This document shows positions 17,870 through 26,565 of a stretch of DNA of 49,666 nucleotides, in pieces. The DNA comes from Aquipuribacter hungaricus. GTDB lineage: Bacteria; Actinomycetota; Actinomycetes; Actinomycetales; JBBAYJ01. The first letter of the stretch is position 1. Each line of letters begins with the position of its first letter. The notes beneath the pieces are model-generated. The model ran no database searches. It was not told where the DNA came from and saw nothing but the letters and a program-made list of their open reading frames with translations. Where the stretch lies: positions 1 through 49,666 of the forward strand of contig NZ_JBBEOI010000006.1 in assembly GCF_037860755.1 (NCBI RefSeq). Direction: 5' to 3'. The position numbers and the translations under genes are program-made.

Positions 17870-19189
17870 CTAGGGGCTGGTGGGTGCTGGCACGGGACGA
17901 TGCAGGTCACGGTCGGCGGGTTCGGCAGCTGCGCGCCCGGCCGGCCCCTGCAGCCGTCCAGGACGGGATGCCGCCTCGCCCCGGCTGTTCGTTCCCGGGC
18001 TGCGGGCGGTGAGCTTGTGCAGGTACATGGCCTGGTCGGCTCGCCGCAGCAGGGTGCTCAGGGTGTCCCCGTCACGGTGGTCGGCTGCGCCGACGCTGCA
18101 GCTCATCGCCAGCGCGCCGAGGCCGGCGACGGCGTAGGGCGCTGCCAGGGCGGCTTGTACGGCGGCGGCCACACCGGTCACGTCCTGGCCGTCATGACTG
18201 TGGGTGGTGGTGCTGCGGTGGAGCAGCACGGCGAACTCGTCACCGCCGAGGCGGGCGGGGGTGTCGTGCGGCCCGGCGAGGGCGGTGAGCCGGTGCGCGA
18301 CCTGGCGCAGCACCTCGTCGCCGACGGCGTGGCCGTGCACGTCGTTGACGGCCTTGAAACTGTCGCAGTCGACGAACAGCACGCCGACCGTGCCTCTGTC
18401 TTGTTCCTGCAGGTGCAGCGCCCGCCCGGCCCGTTCCAGGAAGAGGCGCCGGTTCGCCAGCCCGGTCAGCGGGTCGTGGCCGACCTCGTGCGCCAGGGTC
18501 GCCCTGGCAGCGAGCAGCTGCAGCAGCTGCCGGTGCGCGACCCCGGCCTGCAGGCCCACCGTGGTCGCGACCAGCAGCAGCACCCCGGCACGGAACCCCA
18601 CGCTGGACAGCAGCTCCTGCGGGCCCGCGCCCGGCAGGCCGTGCAGGTGCACGGCTGCCGTCTCGCGGAGCAGCAGCGCGGCGACGGCGACGGCCCACAC
18701 CACCAGCGCCCACCGCAGCCGTCCCACCAGCGCCGCTTCCAGCACCGGCACGACCAGCAGCACCCACACCGCCGAGGCCGGTTCGAAGGCGAACAGCAGC
18801 ACCACCACCACCACGACAGTGGTGTCCGCGCCCAGCAGCGCCAGGTCCCGCCGGGCAGGACGCGGCGACGCCGCCTGAAGAACGGCGGTGGAAGGCAGGG
18901 CGGAACCGGGCGAGGCAGCGTGGGACGAGGCAACCTGGGGCAGTGCGGGGTGGGGCGGGGTGGCGCGGGGCCGCTGCCGCTCGAGCAGCACGGCGCTGAG
19001 GTTGATGAGCACCGTCACAGCAGCCAGTCCGCTCCCGAGCAGCAGCAGCGGCCACGGCACCTGCACCGCGGGCCCAGGCACGTAGACGGCGAACTGCACG
19101 AAGCAGAACACCGCGGCACCCCACCGCACCCACCGCCACAGCGCCGCGACCCGACCGGCCGCCTGTACCTCGTCCAGCTGCTTCTCCAC
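17870..19189 (-). CDS. Membrane diguanylate cyclase (GGDEF)
   Basis: About 439 residues. The N-terminal half carries roughly six hydrophobic segments in two groups, separated by an Ala/Pro/Ser-rich cytoplasmic loop. A GGDEF domain follows from ~residue 230: DPLTGLANRRLF, VDCDSFKAVNDVHGH and RLGGDEFAVLLH. The active-site GGDEF is intact, so it should make c-di-GMP from GTP. At the inhibitory I-site the sequence is GPHD instead of RxxD, so product feedback may be lost. The chosen GTG at 19189 has AGGG 6 bp upstream; the frame runs to a TTG at 19225. The C-terminal ~40 residues are Arg/Gly/Pro-rich. Confidence 0.9.
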   Translation of the reverse strand: MEKQLDEVQAAGRVAALWRWVRWGAAVFCFVQFAVYVPGPAVQVPWPLLLLGSGLAAVTVLINLSAVLLERQRPRATPPHPALPQVASSHAASPGSALPSTAVLQAASPRPARRDLALLGADTTVVVVVVLLFAFEPASAVWVLLVVPVLEAALVGRLRWALVVWAVAVAALLLRETAAVHLHGLPGAGPQELLSSVGFRAGVLLLVATTVGLQAGVAHRQLLQLLAARATLAHEVGHDPLTGLANRRLFLERAGRALHLQEQDRGTVGVLFVDCDSFKAVNDVHGHAVGDEVLRQVAHRLTALAGPHDTPARLGGDEFAVLLHRSTTTHSHDGQDVTGVAAAVQAALAAPYAVAGLGALAMSCSVGAADHRDGDTLSTLLRRADQAMYLHKLTARSPGTNSRGEAASRPGRLQGPAGRAAAEPADRDLHRPVPAPTSP

Positions 19190-19755
19190 CCTGTTCCCTT
19201 CGGCAGCAACCACCTCGCACCTCAACCCCAGAACAGGAGACGTCGCGCCGCGTCATGGCCCCGCGCACCACAGCAGCGCCCGCGATGCCCGCAGCCGCCT
19301 CCGGGCGTCCCTCCCCCCCGGGGGGGGCAGGCTTACGCGAGCCCACTTTGCGGCCTGGAGCAGGTCCTCGCCGAAGGCGAGCAGCGTGGGCGAGACGCCG
19401 GCTGGTGATCTTGTGCTCGACAGTGCCTCGCCGTGGCGCAGGCAGGGTCGGCGTCGATGCCCTGGTCCCGCAGCGCTCAGCCGGCCGCGGCCACGCCCGG
19501 TCCTCCGACAGCCCTTCGCCGGGCGTCCTGGGCTCGGGCAATATCGTGGCTTGCTCTGGGTGGTGCGAGCCTCTCGCACAGGCGTGAGCCGTTGACGGTC
19601 AGCAACCCGGGGAGAGGCATCGAGGCATCGAGGCCGGCGTCGCGCGGGAGCGGAACTACCTGGACAAGAATCCGGCGCGAACGATCTGTCAATGCCTCGG
19701 ACTCAGTGTTGGCTTATAGCACTGACTGCTACGCCCCTCCTGGGGCTGCGGACGG
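19190..19755. other. Intergenic stretch with a small inverted repeat
   Basis: About 565 bp between two minus-strand genes. No protein-like frame. TCAGTG at 19703-19708 pairs with CACTGA at 19720-19725 around an 11-nt loop in a locally AT-rich patch. It lies ~30 bp beyond the response-regulator stop and may help end transcription, but there is no T-run. Confidence 0.4.
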
Positions 19756-20418
19756 CTAGTCGGGTCGTGCGGTTCGGACGATGTGGTGTTCGAGGGCGTG
19801 CGCGACGGCGCCGGCTCGGCTGTCCACGCGGAGCTTGGCGTAGATGTGGCTGAGGTGGGACTTGATGGTCGCCTCGCTGAGGAAGAGGTGGTTGGCCATG
19901 TCGCGGTTCGACCTTCCCTGGGCGAGGAGTCCGAGGATCTCGATCTCGCGGGGGGACAGGGCGGGCGCAGGGGCGCTGGCGCGTTCGGCGAGCCGGGCGG
20001 CGACGGTGGGTGCGAGGGTCATCCGTCCGTGGGCGACGTGCCGGACGGCGTGGAACAGCTCCGCTGGTGGTGCGTCCTTGAGCAGGAACCCGCGGGCGCC
20101 GGCCTGCAGGGCGGCGAGGATGTCGGCCTCGGTCTCGTAGGCGGTGAGCACCAGCACCTGCGGGGGGTCGGGGAGCTGGCGCAGCGCGGCGGTGGCAGTG
20201 GCGCCGCCGGGTCCGACGCCCAGCGCCAGGTCCATCAGCACGATGTCCGGGTTGGTGGCGGTGACCACCCGCTCAGCGCTGGTGGCGCTGTCGGCTTCGC
20301 CGACCACGCTCAGGTCGGGTTGGCCGTCCAGCAGCGCGCGCAACCCGGCCCGCACGACGGGGTGGTCGTCGACCAGGACGATCCGCAGTGGCATGGCGCT
20401 GGGGTCGGCGCGGGTCAT
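19756..20418 (-). CDS. NarL/FixJ-type response regulator
   Basis: 220 residues. Receiver domain: LVDDHPVVRAGLRALL (acidic pair), DIVLMDLALG (phospho-acceptor Asp), VLTAYE (Thr switch), FLLKDAPP (Lys). LuxR-type helix-turn-helix at the C-terminus: LSPREIEILGLLAQGRSNRDMA, SEATIKSHLSHIYAKLRVDSRAGAV. The ATG at 20418 overlaps the kinase stop (ATGA), so both proteins are made together. A second ATG at 20394, just before LRIVLVDD, is possible. It is the cognate partner of the adjacent kinase; targets cannot be read from the sequence. Confidence 0.95.
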   Translation of the reverse strand: MTRADPSAMPLRIVLVDDHPVVRAGLRALLDGQPDLSVVGEADSATSAERVVTATNPDIVLMDLALGVGPGGATATAALRQLPDPPQVLVLTAYETEADILAALQAGARGFLLKDAPPAELFHAVRHVAHGRMTLAPTVAARLAERASAPAPALSPREIEILGLLAQGRSNRDMANHLFLSEATIKSHLSHIYAKLRVDSRAGAVAHALEHHIVRTARPD

Positions 20419-21755
20419 CCCGGCCACCTGGCCAGCGCGCCGGGCGCCGAGGGGGACAGCGGCAGGGTGGCGGCGAGGGCGGTGCCGTGGCCGGGGGTGC
20501 TCTCCACCACCAGCTGACCGCCCAGCCCCTCGATCCGGTCTCGGATCGCCCACAGTCCCAGGCCCCGCCCGTCCCGGTGTCGCTCCTCTCGGCGCCGCTC
20601 GTAAGGACCCCGGTCGTCTCGGCCCCGGTCGTCCTGGCCCTGCCCGTGCCGGCTCGGGGGCCGGCTGGTCGGGGGCGGAAGCCCGCGGCCGTCGTCGCGC
20701 ACGTCCAGGCTGACCGAGTCGTCCAGGTAGGACACCGTCACGACGGCCCGGGTCGCGTCGGCGTGCTCGACGACGTTGGCGAGTGCACCGCGGGCGGTGC
20801 GCAGCAGCGCCGTGGCGACCTGCTGCGGCAGCGGCAGCACTGTGCCCGATGTCTGTACCGACACCGCCAGCCCCGACTGCCCGGTGACCTCACCGGCCAG
20901 CTGCTGCAGCACATCGGTCAGGGAGGAGTCCGGCGGGGTGTCGGGGCCCAGGTCGTGCACGACGCGGCGGACCTCGCTCAGCCCGTTGCGCGCGGTGGTC
21001 GCGGCTTGCTGCACGTGCTGCCGGGCGGCGGTGGGCCGGAGCGACCAGTCCTGCTCGCTGGCCTGCAGCAGCAGGTTGATGCTGGACAGGTCCTGCGCGA
21101 CGCTGTCGTGGATCTCTCGGGACAGCCGGTGCCGCTCGGCCAGGGCGCCCTGCCGGCGCTGCGCCGCGGCCAGCTCGTCCTGGGCGCGGTGCAGGTCCTG
21201 CAGCACCGCCTGCTGTGCCGCGGCGTGGCGTTCCAGGGCGCGGTAGGCCCCCACCGCCAGCACCGCCAGGCACGCCGGGCCGACCACCAGGGTGGGGTCC
21301 AGGGGGTCCGACAACCGCAGCCAGGTCCCCGACACCGCGGTGACCAGCGCCACGACGACCGCGACCGCGGCCCGGTAGGGCAGCACCCGCAGCGCGGCGA
21401 ACCCCAGCGCCACAGCGCACCAGCCGAAGCTCGGGGCCGCCACCACCAGACCCAGCCACACCAGGCAGACCGCCGCGAGCCAGGCGTCGCGGCGCGTCGG
21501 CGGCACCGCCCGCCCGGCCAGGTACACCCCGGCGAACACCAGCGCGGCGACCAGCACCCACGCCGTGCTCCCGGTCAGCGGGTGCCGGGTCAGGTAGCGG
21601 GCCGCGGACGCCGCCGCCAGCACCACCAGCACCAGTTCCACCGCTCGGTCCACCCCGGCGGGACCAGGCAGCCACCCTGACGTCCCCGCAGCACCGTGGT
21701 CCACCAGCGACATGGTCCGGCCACCGCCAGCGCCACGGCAAGATCGTGCGGTCAT
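20415..21755 (-). CDS. NarL-family sensor histidine kinase
   Basis: About 446 residues. The N-terminal ~160 hold several membrane helices with almost no external loop (VLVVLAAASAARYLT, WVLVAALVFAGVYLAG, AVAVVVALVTAVSGTWL). A coiled region precedes the HisKA_3 box LSREIHDSVAQDLSSINLLL with the phospho-His. The HATPase_c domain has LANVVEHADATRAV (N box), VRDDGRGLP (G1) and GRGLGLWAIRDRIEGLGG (G2). Between G1 and G2 lies a ~30-residue Arg/Asp/Gln-rich insert in the ATP lid, unusual for the family. An ATG at 21713 (MSLVDHG) is an alternative start. Confidence 0.93.
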   Translation of the reverse strand: MTARSCRGAGGGRTMSLVDHGAAGTSGWLPGPAGVDRAVELVLVVLAAASAARYLTRHPLTGSTAWVLVAALVFAGVYLAGRAVPPTRRDAWLAAVCLVWLGLVVAAPSFGWCAVALGFAALRVLPYRAAVAVVVALVTAVSGTWLRLSDPLDPTLVVGPACLAVLAVGAYRALERHAAAQQAVLQDLHRAQDELAAAQRRQGALAERHRLSREIHDSVAQDLSSINLLLQASEQDWSLRPTAARQHVQQAATTARNGLSEVRRVVHDLGPDTPPDSSLTDVLQQLAGEVTGQSGLAVSVQTSGTVLPLPQQVATALLRTARGALANVVEHADATRAVVTVSYLDDSVSLDVRDDGRGLPPPTSRPPSRHGQGQDDRGRDDRGPYERRREERHRDGRGLGLWAIRDRIEGLGGQLVVESTPGHGTALAATLPLSPSAPGALARWPG

Positions 21756-21958
21756 CCCTTCGGCTGAACCGGCAGTACAACCTCCAGCCAGCAGAACCCG
21801 TCCAGATGGCCCATGCCCGCGCCACGCCGCGCAGGCAGGCTCAGTGGCATGCAGCGACGGCGACCTCCTGGCACCCGACCAGCGGCTGTCGCGCCCGTCA
21901 CCGCGGTCGTCGCTACGACCCCCAGCGCCGTTCCGCCCACCTCGCCCAAGGAGAACCT

Positions 21959-22903
21959 GTGACCCGTCTCGTCCCTCGCGCCGCCGCCGCTGCCGCCGCC
22001 GTCCTCGTGCTCGGCGCCCTGCCGGTCGCTGCGGCGACCGCAGCGCCCAGCGGCGAGAGCGGCCCGGCCCGCACCTCGACGTACCTGCTGCCCGGGGACC
22101 GGGTGTTCCCGGAGGGCATCACCGTCCAGGGCGGCTTCTTCTACGTCAGCAGCACCACCGACGGCACGATCTTCCGCGGGAGCCTGAAGGGGTCGACCGC
22201 GGAGGTGTTCCTGCCCGGCGGGCAGGACGGCCGCACGACCGCCCGCGGCCTGGCCGCCACCGAGGAGCTGCTGCTGGTCGCCGGCGGCCCCACCGGCACC
22301 CTGTTCGTGTACGACCGGCACAGCGGGGACCTCCTCGGCTCGTTCGGCGCGGCGGGCGGGTTCGTCAACGACGTGCGCGTGGCCCGCAACGGCGACGTGT
22401 TCGCCACCGACTCCACCAACGACGTGGTGTACCGGGTCACCACCGACGACCTGCGGTCCGGGTCCGGCCGGCTCAAGGTGTTCTCACCCGGCAGCGTCGA
22501 CGACCCGCAGGGCATGTTCAACGCCAACGGCATCGCGATCAGCCAGAACGGCCGGTACCTCGTGGTGGTGCAGACCGACACCGGCCGGCTGTTCCGCATC
22601 TCCACCCAGGACCGCTCCGTCCAGGAGATCGACCTCGACGGCGCCACGGTCGGCAACGGCGATGGCATCGTGCTGCAGGGCCGCACCCTCTACGTGGTGC
22701 AGAACACCACCGGCACCGTCAGCGAGGTGCAGCTGTCCGCCCAGCTCACCCGCGGCCGGCTGGTGCAGACCGTGAGCGACCCGTCCTTCGCGTTCCCCAC
22801 CACCGCAGCGCTCACCCGCGGCCGGCTGCTGGTCGTCAACAGCCAGTTCAACCAGCGCAACAACCCGCAGCCCTTCACCGTCTCCTCGCTGCAGCGCCCA
22901 TAG
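21959..22903 (+). CDS. Secreted beta-propeller (SMP-30/NHL-like) protein
   Basis: 314 residues. The GTG at 21959 has AAGGAG 5 bp upstream and opens a clear Sec signal peptide (RAAAAAAAVLVLGALPVAAATAAP, likely cut after ATAAP). The mature part shows repeated blade-like stretches: DRVFPEGITVQGGFFYVSST, RGLAATEELLLVAGG, GFVNDVRVARNGDVFATDST, NANGIAISQNGRYLVVVQTD, NGDGIVLQGRTLYVVQNT. This matches SMP-30/gluconolactonase-like six-bladed propellers. Enzyme activity is not evident; it may bind or cleave a lactone or act structurally outside the cell. The longer upstream frame is shadow. Confidence 0.85.
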   Translation: MTRLVPRAAAAAAAVLVLGALPVAAATAAPSGESGPARTSTYLLPGDRVFPEGITVQGGFFYVSSTTDGTIFRGSLKGSTAEVFLPGGQDGRTTARGLAATEELLLVAGGPTGTLFVYDRHSGDLLGSFGAAGGFVNDVRVARNGDVFATDSTNDVVYRVTTDDLRSGSGRLKVFSPGSVDDPQGMFNANGIAISQNGRYLVVVQTDTGRLFRISTQDRSVQEIDLDGATVGNGDGIVLQGRTLYVVQNTTGTVSEVQLSAQLTRGRLVQTVSDPSFAFPTTAALTRGRLLVVNSQFNQRNNPQPFTVSSLQRP

Positions 22904-23125
22904 CCCAGCCCGCCGGGCGGCCCTAAACCCTGCCCTACGACGGGATGGCACGCGGGCGTGGGACGACGTGACGCTTCTCGTGTCAGTGCCATGAAAGCGG
23001 TGGCAGCACGCGGACTCATGCTGAACCAGTCGGCGACCCCGCGCCTTGCGGCTGCAGGTCACTGCTCACCCAGGTAGACGCCCAGCCGGGTGACGAGCAC
23101 GCGTCTACAGGCGCGCGCAGCATTG

Positions 23126-23887
23126 TCAGCTCGTCAGCGTCGGGAGGACGAAGTCGCAGAAGCGTTCGAGGTGCTTGCTGTGCACGCGGTGCCCGGCCTC
23201 GGCGACGAGGACGAGGGTGGCGGAGGGCAGCCGGTCCGCGACTCGTTGCTGCCGGGCGGTTGAGACGTGACTGGTCCTGCCGCCGCCCACGAGCAGCGTG
23301 GGGGCCGCGACGTGCGGCAGCGCGGCCCACCAAGCAGGGTCGGGGGTGCGGAGCACCTCGGTCAGGACCGGTCTGACCATGCGGACGTCGAAGCGGCGGG
23401 CCCGGCTGAGCAGCAGCAGCGACTGGCCGGTCAGTGCTGCCCGTTGCCGGCGGGTGCGCAGCGCTGAGTCCTGCATGGACGCCGGCGGTGGGGAGGCGTC
23501 CTCGACGACGAGGCGCCGGACCCGGTGCGGGGAGTGCTGGGCGAGCAGCATCGCCACGTGCCCGCCCAGGGAGTGCCCGAGCAGGTCGACCTGCTGCAGG
23601 CCGCGGTCGTCCAGGAAAGCGAGCACGTCGTCGCGCATTGCGGCACAGGTGTAGGAGCCCGGCCGTGAGCTTCCGCCGTGGCCGCGCAGGTCCAGCGCGA
23701 TCGTGCGGCGACCTTGTCCGGCCAGGCGTGCGGCGACCTGGTCCCAGGTGGCGGCCGTGCTGCACATGCCATGCAGCGCCACGACCGGCACGTCCTCGTG
23801 GGCGTCGACTGCTGTCTCCCGCCAGGCCAGCCTCACTCCGGAAAGCGCCACCACGCCGACACGCTGCTTCAAGGGGTTGGTCGACAC
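23126..23887 (-). CDS. Alpha/beta hydrolase
   Basis: About 253 residues from the GTG at 23887. Alpha/beta hydrolase fold with the oxyanion-side VVALHGMCSTAATWD, LDLRGHGGSSRPG, the nucleophile elbow LLGHSLGGHVAMLLAQ (Ser), and the catalytic His in VAEAGHRVHSKHLE. The acid is probably the Asp or Glu after VVEDASPP or near TLLVGGGR; the usual Asp in that second place is not obvious. Cytoplasmic esterase, hydrolase or lactonase; substrate unknown. The frame is open to an ATG at 24016, but that extension is low-complexity, so the start is uncertain. Confidence 0.85.
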   Translation of the reverse strand: MSTNPLKQRVGVVALSGVRLAWRETAVDAHEDVPVVALHGMCSTAATWDQVAARLAGQGRRTIALDLRGHGGSSRPGSYTCAAMRDDVLAFLDDRGLQQVDLLGHSLGGHVAMLLAQHSPHRVRRLVVEDASPPPASMQDSALRTRRQRAALTGQSLLLLSRARRFDVRMVRPVLTEVLRTPDPAWWAALPHVAAPTLLVGGGRTSHVSTARQQRVADRLPSATLVLVAEAGHRVHSKHLERFCDFVLPTLTS

Positions 23888-24054
23888 CTGCTGGACGCTA
23901 CCGGCGGGCCCACCCGGAGCCCTGCCTGCAGCACCCCGGTGAAGGGTGGCTGCCGTGGCGGTGGCTTGGTGGTCGCCCCGGGTGTCCGGGGCGGGTGCCG
24001 GGGTGGGTCTGTCCATCCCCGGGCACCCACCGTGAAGCTCGCGTCGGCGGTGTC

Positions 24055-24339
24055 TCAGCCGAGCTTGCGGGAGCCGAAGAGCAGCACCTCGCGCTCGAGG
24101 TCGTAGTAGGCCTCGTCGCTGGCCGAGAGCCAGTCGAAGAGGTTGTCGGCGTCGTCGACGGTAACGCTGAGGACGACCTCGCTGGCGCCGTTGTCCAGGA
24201 CAAGCTGGAACAGGTAGCTGCCGGGCTCCCCGGGCCCAGACGGGGAGAAGTTCGGCTGCCAGGCGGTGACCTTGCGGGTCTTGATGACGCTCTTGCCGAG
24301 GTCGCTGGCGCCCGGGCCCTGCTCAGTTGACGTAGTCAT
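24055..24339 (-). CDS. Conserved hypothetical protein
   Basis: 94 residues, no family recognised. An acidic, mixed alpha/beta-looking small protein: KVTAWQPNFSPSGPGEPGSY, FQLVLDNGASEVVLSVTVDD, ADNLFDWLSASDEAYYDLER, VLLFGSRKLG. Coding quality is good (strong GC3, sensible composition), and the ATG at 24339 is the only good start. No signal peptide or membrane helix. It lies between the hydrolase and a decayed kinase region on the same strand. Confidence 0.7.
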   Translation of the reverse strand: MTTSTEQGPGASDLGKSVIKTRKVTAWQPNFSPSGPGEPGSYLFQLVLDNGASEVVLSVTVDDADNLFDWLSASDEAYYDLEREVLLFGSRKLG

Positions 24340-24713
24340 GCCGCGGTCCTACCCACGCGCCCGGCGCTCAGACCGCGACTGCGCACTTACGCAGGCCGGT
24401 GGGTCGATCGGCCTGATGTCGCTACGTGCGGGTTGGCGTTGACCTATCGTTGTAACCCGGCAGCAGGCGGTAGGTAATGAGGTCAGGAAAACGAATGCGC
24501 CGACCCGGGCCGGGCCCGTACGACGACCTGGATCAGGTCGAGCATGCTGGCCGTCATGGCGCGCAGCCCGTCGCGACGAGCCCTCACCGACCGGACCGGG
24601 AGTCCGCATCCGTCGTGGGCGGGATGCGCACTCAGGGCTCGGGCGGGCCGAGGACATGGTTCTCGCAAGACCACCGTGTACGCCTCCCGGAGGTCTTGGG
24701 CGGGCTCACGCTG
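24340..24713. other. Intergenic stretch, nothing recognised
   Basis: About 370 bp. A plus-strand frame here (24477-24740) ends in a hydrophobic tail but overlaps the truncated kinase gene and has no ribosome binding site. A more AT-rich patch at 24425-24495 may hold a promoter, but no pair is convincing. Confidence 0.35.
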
Positions 24714-25172
24714 CTAGCGGTGCTCCTGTTGCTCTTCTGACGCGGCCCTGTCGTCGTCTTTCTTTGAAGAACGGTGAGGCCTGATCCCGAGGGGGGTCCC
24801 CTCTCGTCGGGTCTCGCGCCGATGGAGGAGCGGCTGAGCATCCGGCCAAGACGTGCCCTCGACCCGCACCGTGTCCAGGCCAGCAGGGACGTGGACCGCG
24901 CCCGGGCGGTCGTGCTGTGCCCAGGCGGGTAGACGGAAGCTGACCGCCTCGCCGCGACGCAGGGGGTGCAGCACCCCGTCGGCGAGCAGGTCGGCCCAGT
25001 CGAAGAAGGCGTCGTGCCAGGCGACGTCGTCGGTGTGCACGACCGCCGAGGCGGGCACGAGCGCGTGCAGTTGTTCCACGAGGGTGCTCTTGCCTGCGCC
25101 GCCTCTGCCGTCGACGGCCACGATCCGCGGTCCGGTCGTCGGCGTGCCGGCCGCCCGGTGCAGCCGCTCCAC
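24714..25172 (-). CDS. Truncated P-loop nucleoside-kinase-like protein
   Basis: 152 residues in frame from a GTG at 25172. The first ~110 match small uridine-kinase-like P-loop proteins of actinobacteria: VAVDGRGGAGKSTLVEQL (Walker A), VVHTDDVAWHDAFFDWADLL, LHPLRRGEAVSFR, LDTVRVEG (Walker B-like). After RVEG the similarity stops, and the last ~40 residues are a charged Arg/Glu/Gln-rich run. About 80-90 residues of the normal domain, including the lid, are missing. It is therefore probably a 3'-truncated gene and not active. It follows the frameshifted small gene on the same strand. Confidence 0.6.
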   Translation of the reverse strand: MERLHRAAGTPTTGPRIVAVDGRGGAGKSTLVEQLHALVPASAVVHTDDVAWHDAFFDWADLLADGVLHPLRRGEAVSFRLPAWAQHDRPGAVHVPAGLDTVRVEGTSWPDAQPLLHRRETRREGTPLGIRPHRSSKKDDDRAASEEQQEHR

Positions 25173-25189
25173 CAGCTCGCTGACCGGTG

Positions 25190-25331
25190 TCAGTTGCCCG
25201 GTATGAACTGCCAGGGCCCCGCCGCGGGCTCACCGGGCTCCAGCGGCAGCTCGACCGTCTCCACCGGCCCATGGTCCGTCAGGGAAGGCGAGCCGCTGCG
25301 GCGCCGCGCGCCAGCGGGCGGCCGCGGGCAC
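25190..25331 (-). pseudogene. Short gene interrupted by one frameshift
   Basis: From a GTG at 25331 the minus strand reads VPAAARWRAAPQRLAFPDG. It then loses sense, while the adjacent frame continues with PVETVELPLEPGEPAAGPW and ends at a TGA at 25190. Dropping one G from the GGG run at 25268-25270 joins the two into one ~46-residue protein. The junction then reads AFPDGPWPVETVELP. This supports a real small gene with a one-base insertion, or a sequencing error. Family not recognised. It sits between the 364-residue gene and the truncated kinase in the same direction. Confidence 0.4.
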
Positions 25332-25354
25332 CTGCGGGACGACCGGACCGGGGG

Positions 25355-26449
25355 TCAGGTGCGACGGCCTCTGCCGGACAGGCGTTCCTGGGCCTGGAAC
25401 AGGTAGGAGTAGGCGCTGGCGGGGTCGGCCTGGCGACGCAGCCCGAGCAGTGCGCCCGCGGCGGTGATGCCGGCGGCGGGGAGGTTGCCCGCGGCGAGGC
25501 TGACGGCGCTGCCGGCGATCCCCAGACCGAAGGTGGCCAGCGGCCGCCGCCATGAGGTGCGTGCGAGGCGACGGAGCTGGTCGGCGGTGTCGGCGAGAGC
25601 CTCGCGGCGGTCGGTGAGGGCCTGGTCGCGGGTGTCCTGGTCGAGGTCAGCGAGGTCGCGCACGAGGTGGCGGAGGTCGCGGGCGTAGGCGCGGTGGGCG
25701 GCGCCGTGCTGGCGGCGGAAGTCCAGGACCTCGTCCAGCGGCACCGGTGCCAGGTCGAGCGTGACCTGTTCGAGGTCGAGGGCCACGACGTGGCCTGCGG
25801 TCGGCAGGGCGTCGAAGCTGAGGGCGTCCTGCAGGGCGTGGACGTGGCGTGGTCGGGTGCTGGCCGGTTGCAGGGCGTAGCCGGCCCTCTCGGCGGGCAG
25901 TCGCAGGAGTTGGGGCAGGGCGACGAGGATGAACGAGCGCACCACGGGGTGCATCGGGACGGAGACGCCGTCGGTGCTGTGCCGGGCGAGTCCTCGGTCG
26001 CGGAGCTGTGCGAGCACCACTTCGGTGAGGCCGGCGTCGGCTGTGCCGCCGAGCCTGGAGTAGGACAGCTCGGCGAAGGCGCCGTGGCGCTCGAGGTCGT
26101 CGAAGGCCCCGGCGGTGAGCAGGTCGTCGAGCAGCTCGGTGAGGGCCTCGGCGGTGGACTGGTCGACCAGCGTCTCAGGGCTCAGCCGGTGCAGCAGTCC
26201 TTGGTCGGCCAGCGGTTGGGCCAGCGTCGGGTCGGTCTCTAGCGGCCGGTCGCGCATGTAGTCCGGGACGAGGACGGCCACCCCGTCGAAGAACAGCAGC
26301 AGGGTTTTGATCCAGTCACCGGTGGCAGGGCCCCAGTACGGCTCGTGGTGGTACGCCACCTCGCGCAGCGCCGCCCCGGTGGGCCCCGAGGGGTCCTGCG
26401 CGGGTTCAGCGGGCTGGGCGGGCTCTGGGGTGGGCGCGGGTTCCCTCAC
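25355..26449 (-). CDS. Hypothetical protein (DUF6236-like)
   Basis: 364 residues. An N-terminal Pro/Glu tail, then AYHHEPYWGPATGDWIKTLLLFFDGVAVLVPDY, similar in style to DUF6236 proteins, which open by placing a locus as a coloured region. The middle is helical and acidic. The C-terminal part has a long charged helix (RDLADLDQDTRDQALTDRRE) and a weakly hydrophobic Gly/Ala stretch (FGLGIAGSAVSLAAGNLPAA). No catalytic motif. Function unknown; members are often found in variable genomic regions. Coding quality is good over the full length. Confidence 0.75.
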   Translation of the reverse strand: MREPAPTPEPAQPAEPAQDPSGPTGAALREVAYHHEPYWGPATGDWIKTLLLFFDGVAVLVPDYMRDRPLETDPTLAQPLADQGLLHRLSPETLVDQSTAEALTELLDDLLTAGAFDDLERHGAFAELSYSRLGGTADAGLTEVVLAQLRDRGLARHSTDGVSVPMHPVVRSFILVALPQLLRLPAERAGYALQPASTRPRHVHALQDALSFDALPTAGHVVALDLEQVTLDLAPVPLDEVLDFRRQHGAAHRAYARDLRHLVRDLADLDQDTRDQALTDRREALADTADQLRRLARTSWRRPLATFGLGIAGSAVSLAAGNLPAAGITAAGALLGLRRQADPASAYSYLFQAQERLSGRGRRT

Positions 26450-26565
26450 GACGCCATCCTGCCGTCGGCTCGCTCAGACCGGGCTCTGTACCTGCGGTGG
26501 GATGAGAGAGAGGCGGGCGTGAATCGAAGGTGGCGGGGTCTTTCAGACTCAGGAGCGACCAAGCG

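Noticed and set aside
24477-24740. 87-codon plus-strand frame with a hydrophobic C-terminus
   Set aside because: It overlaps the truncated kinase gene, lacks a ribosome binding site, and only its last 15 residues look membrane-like.
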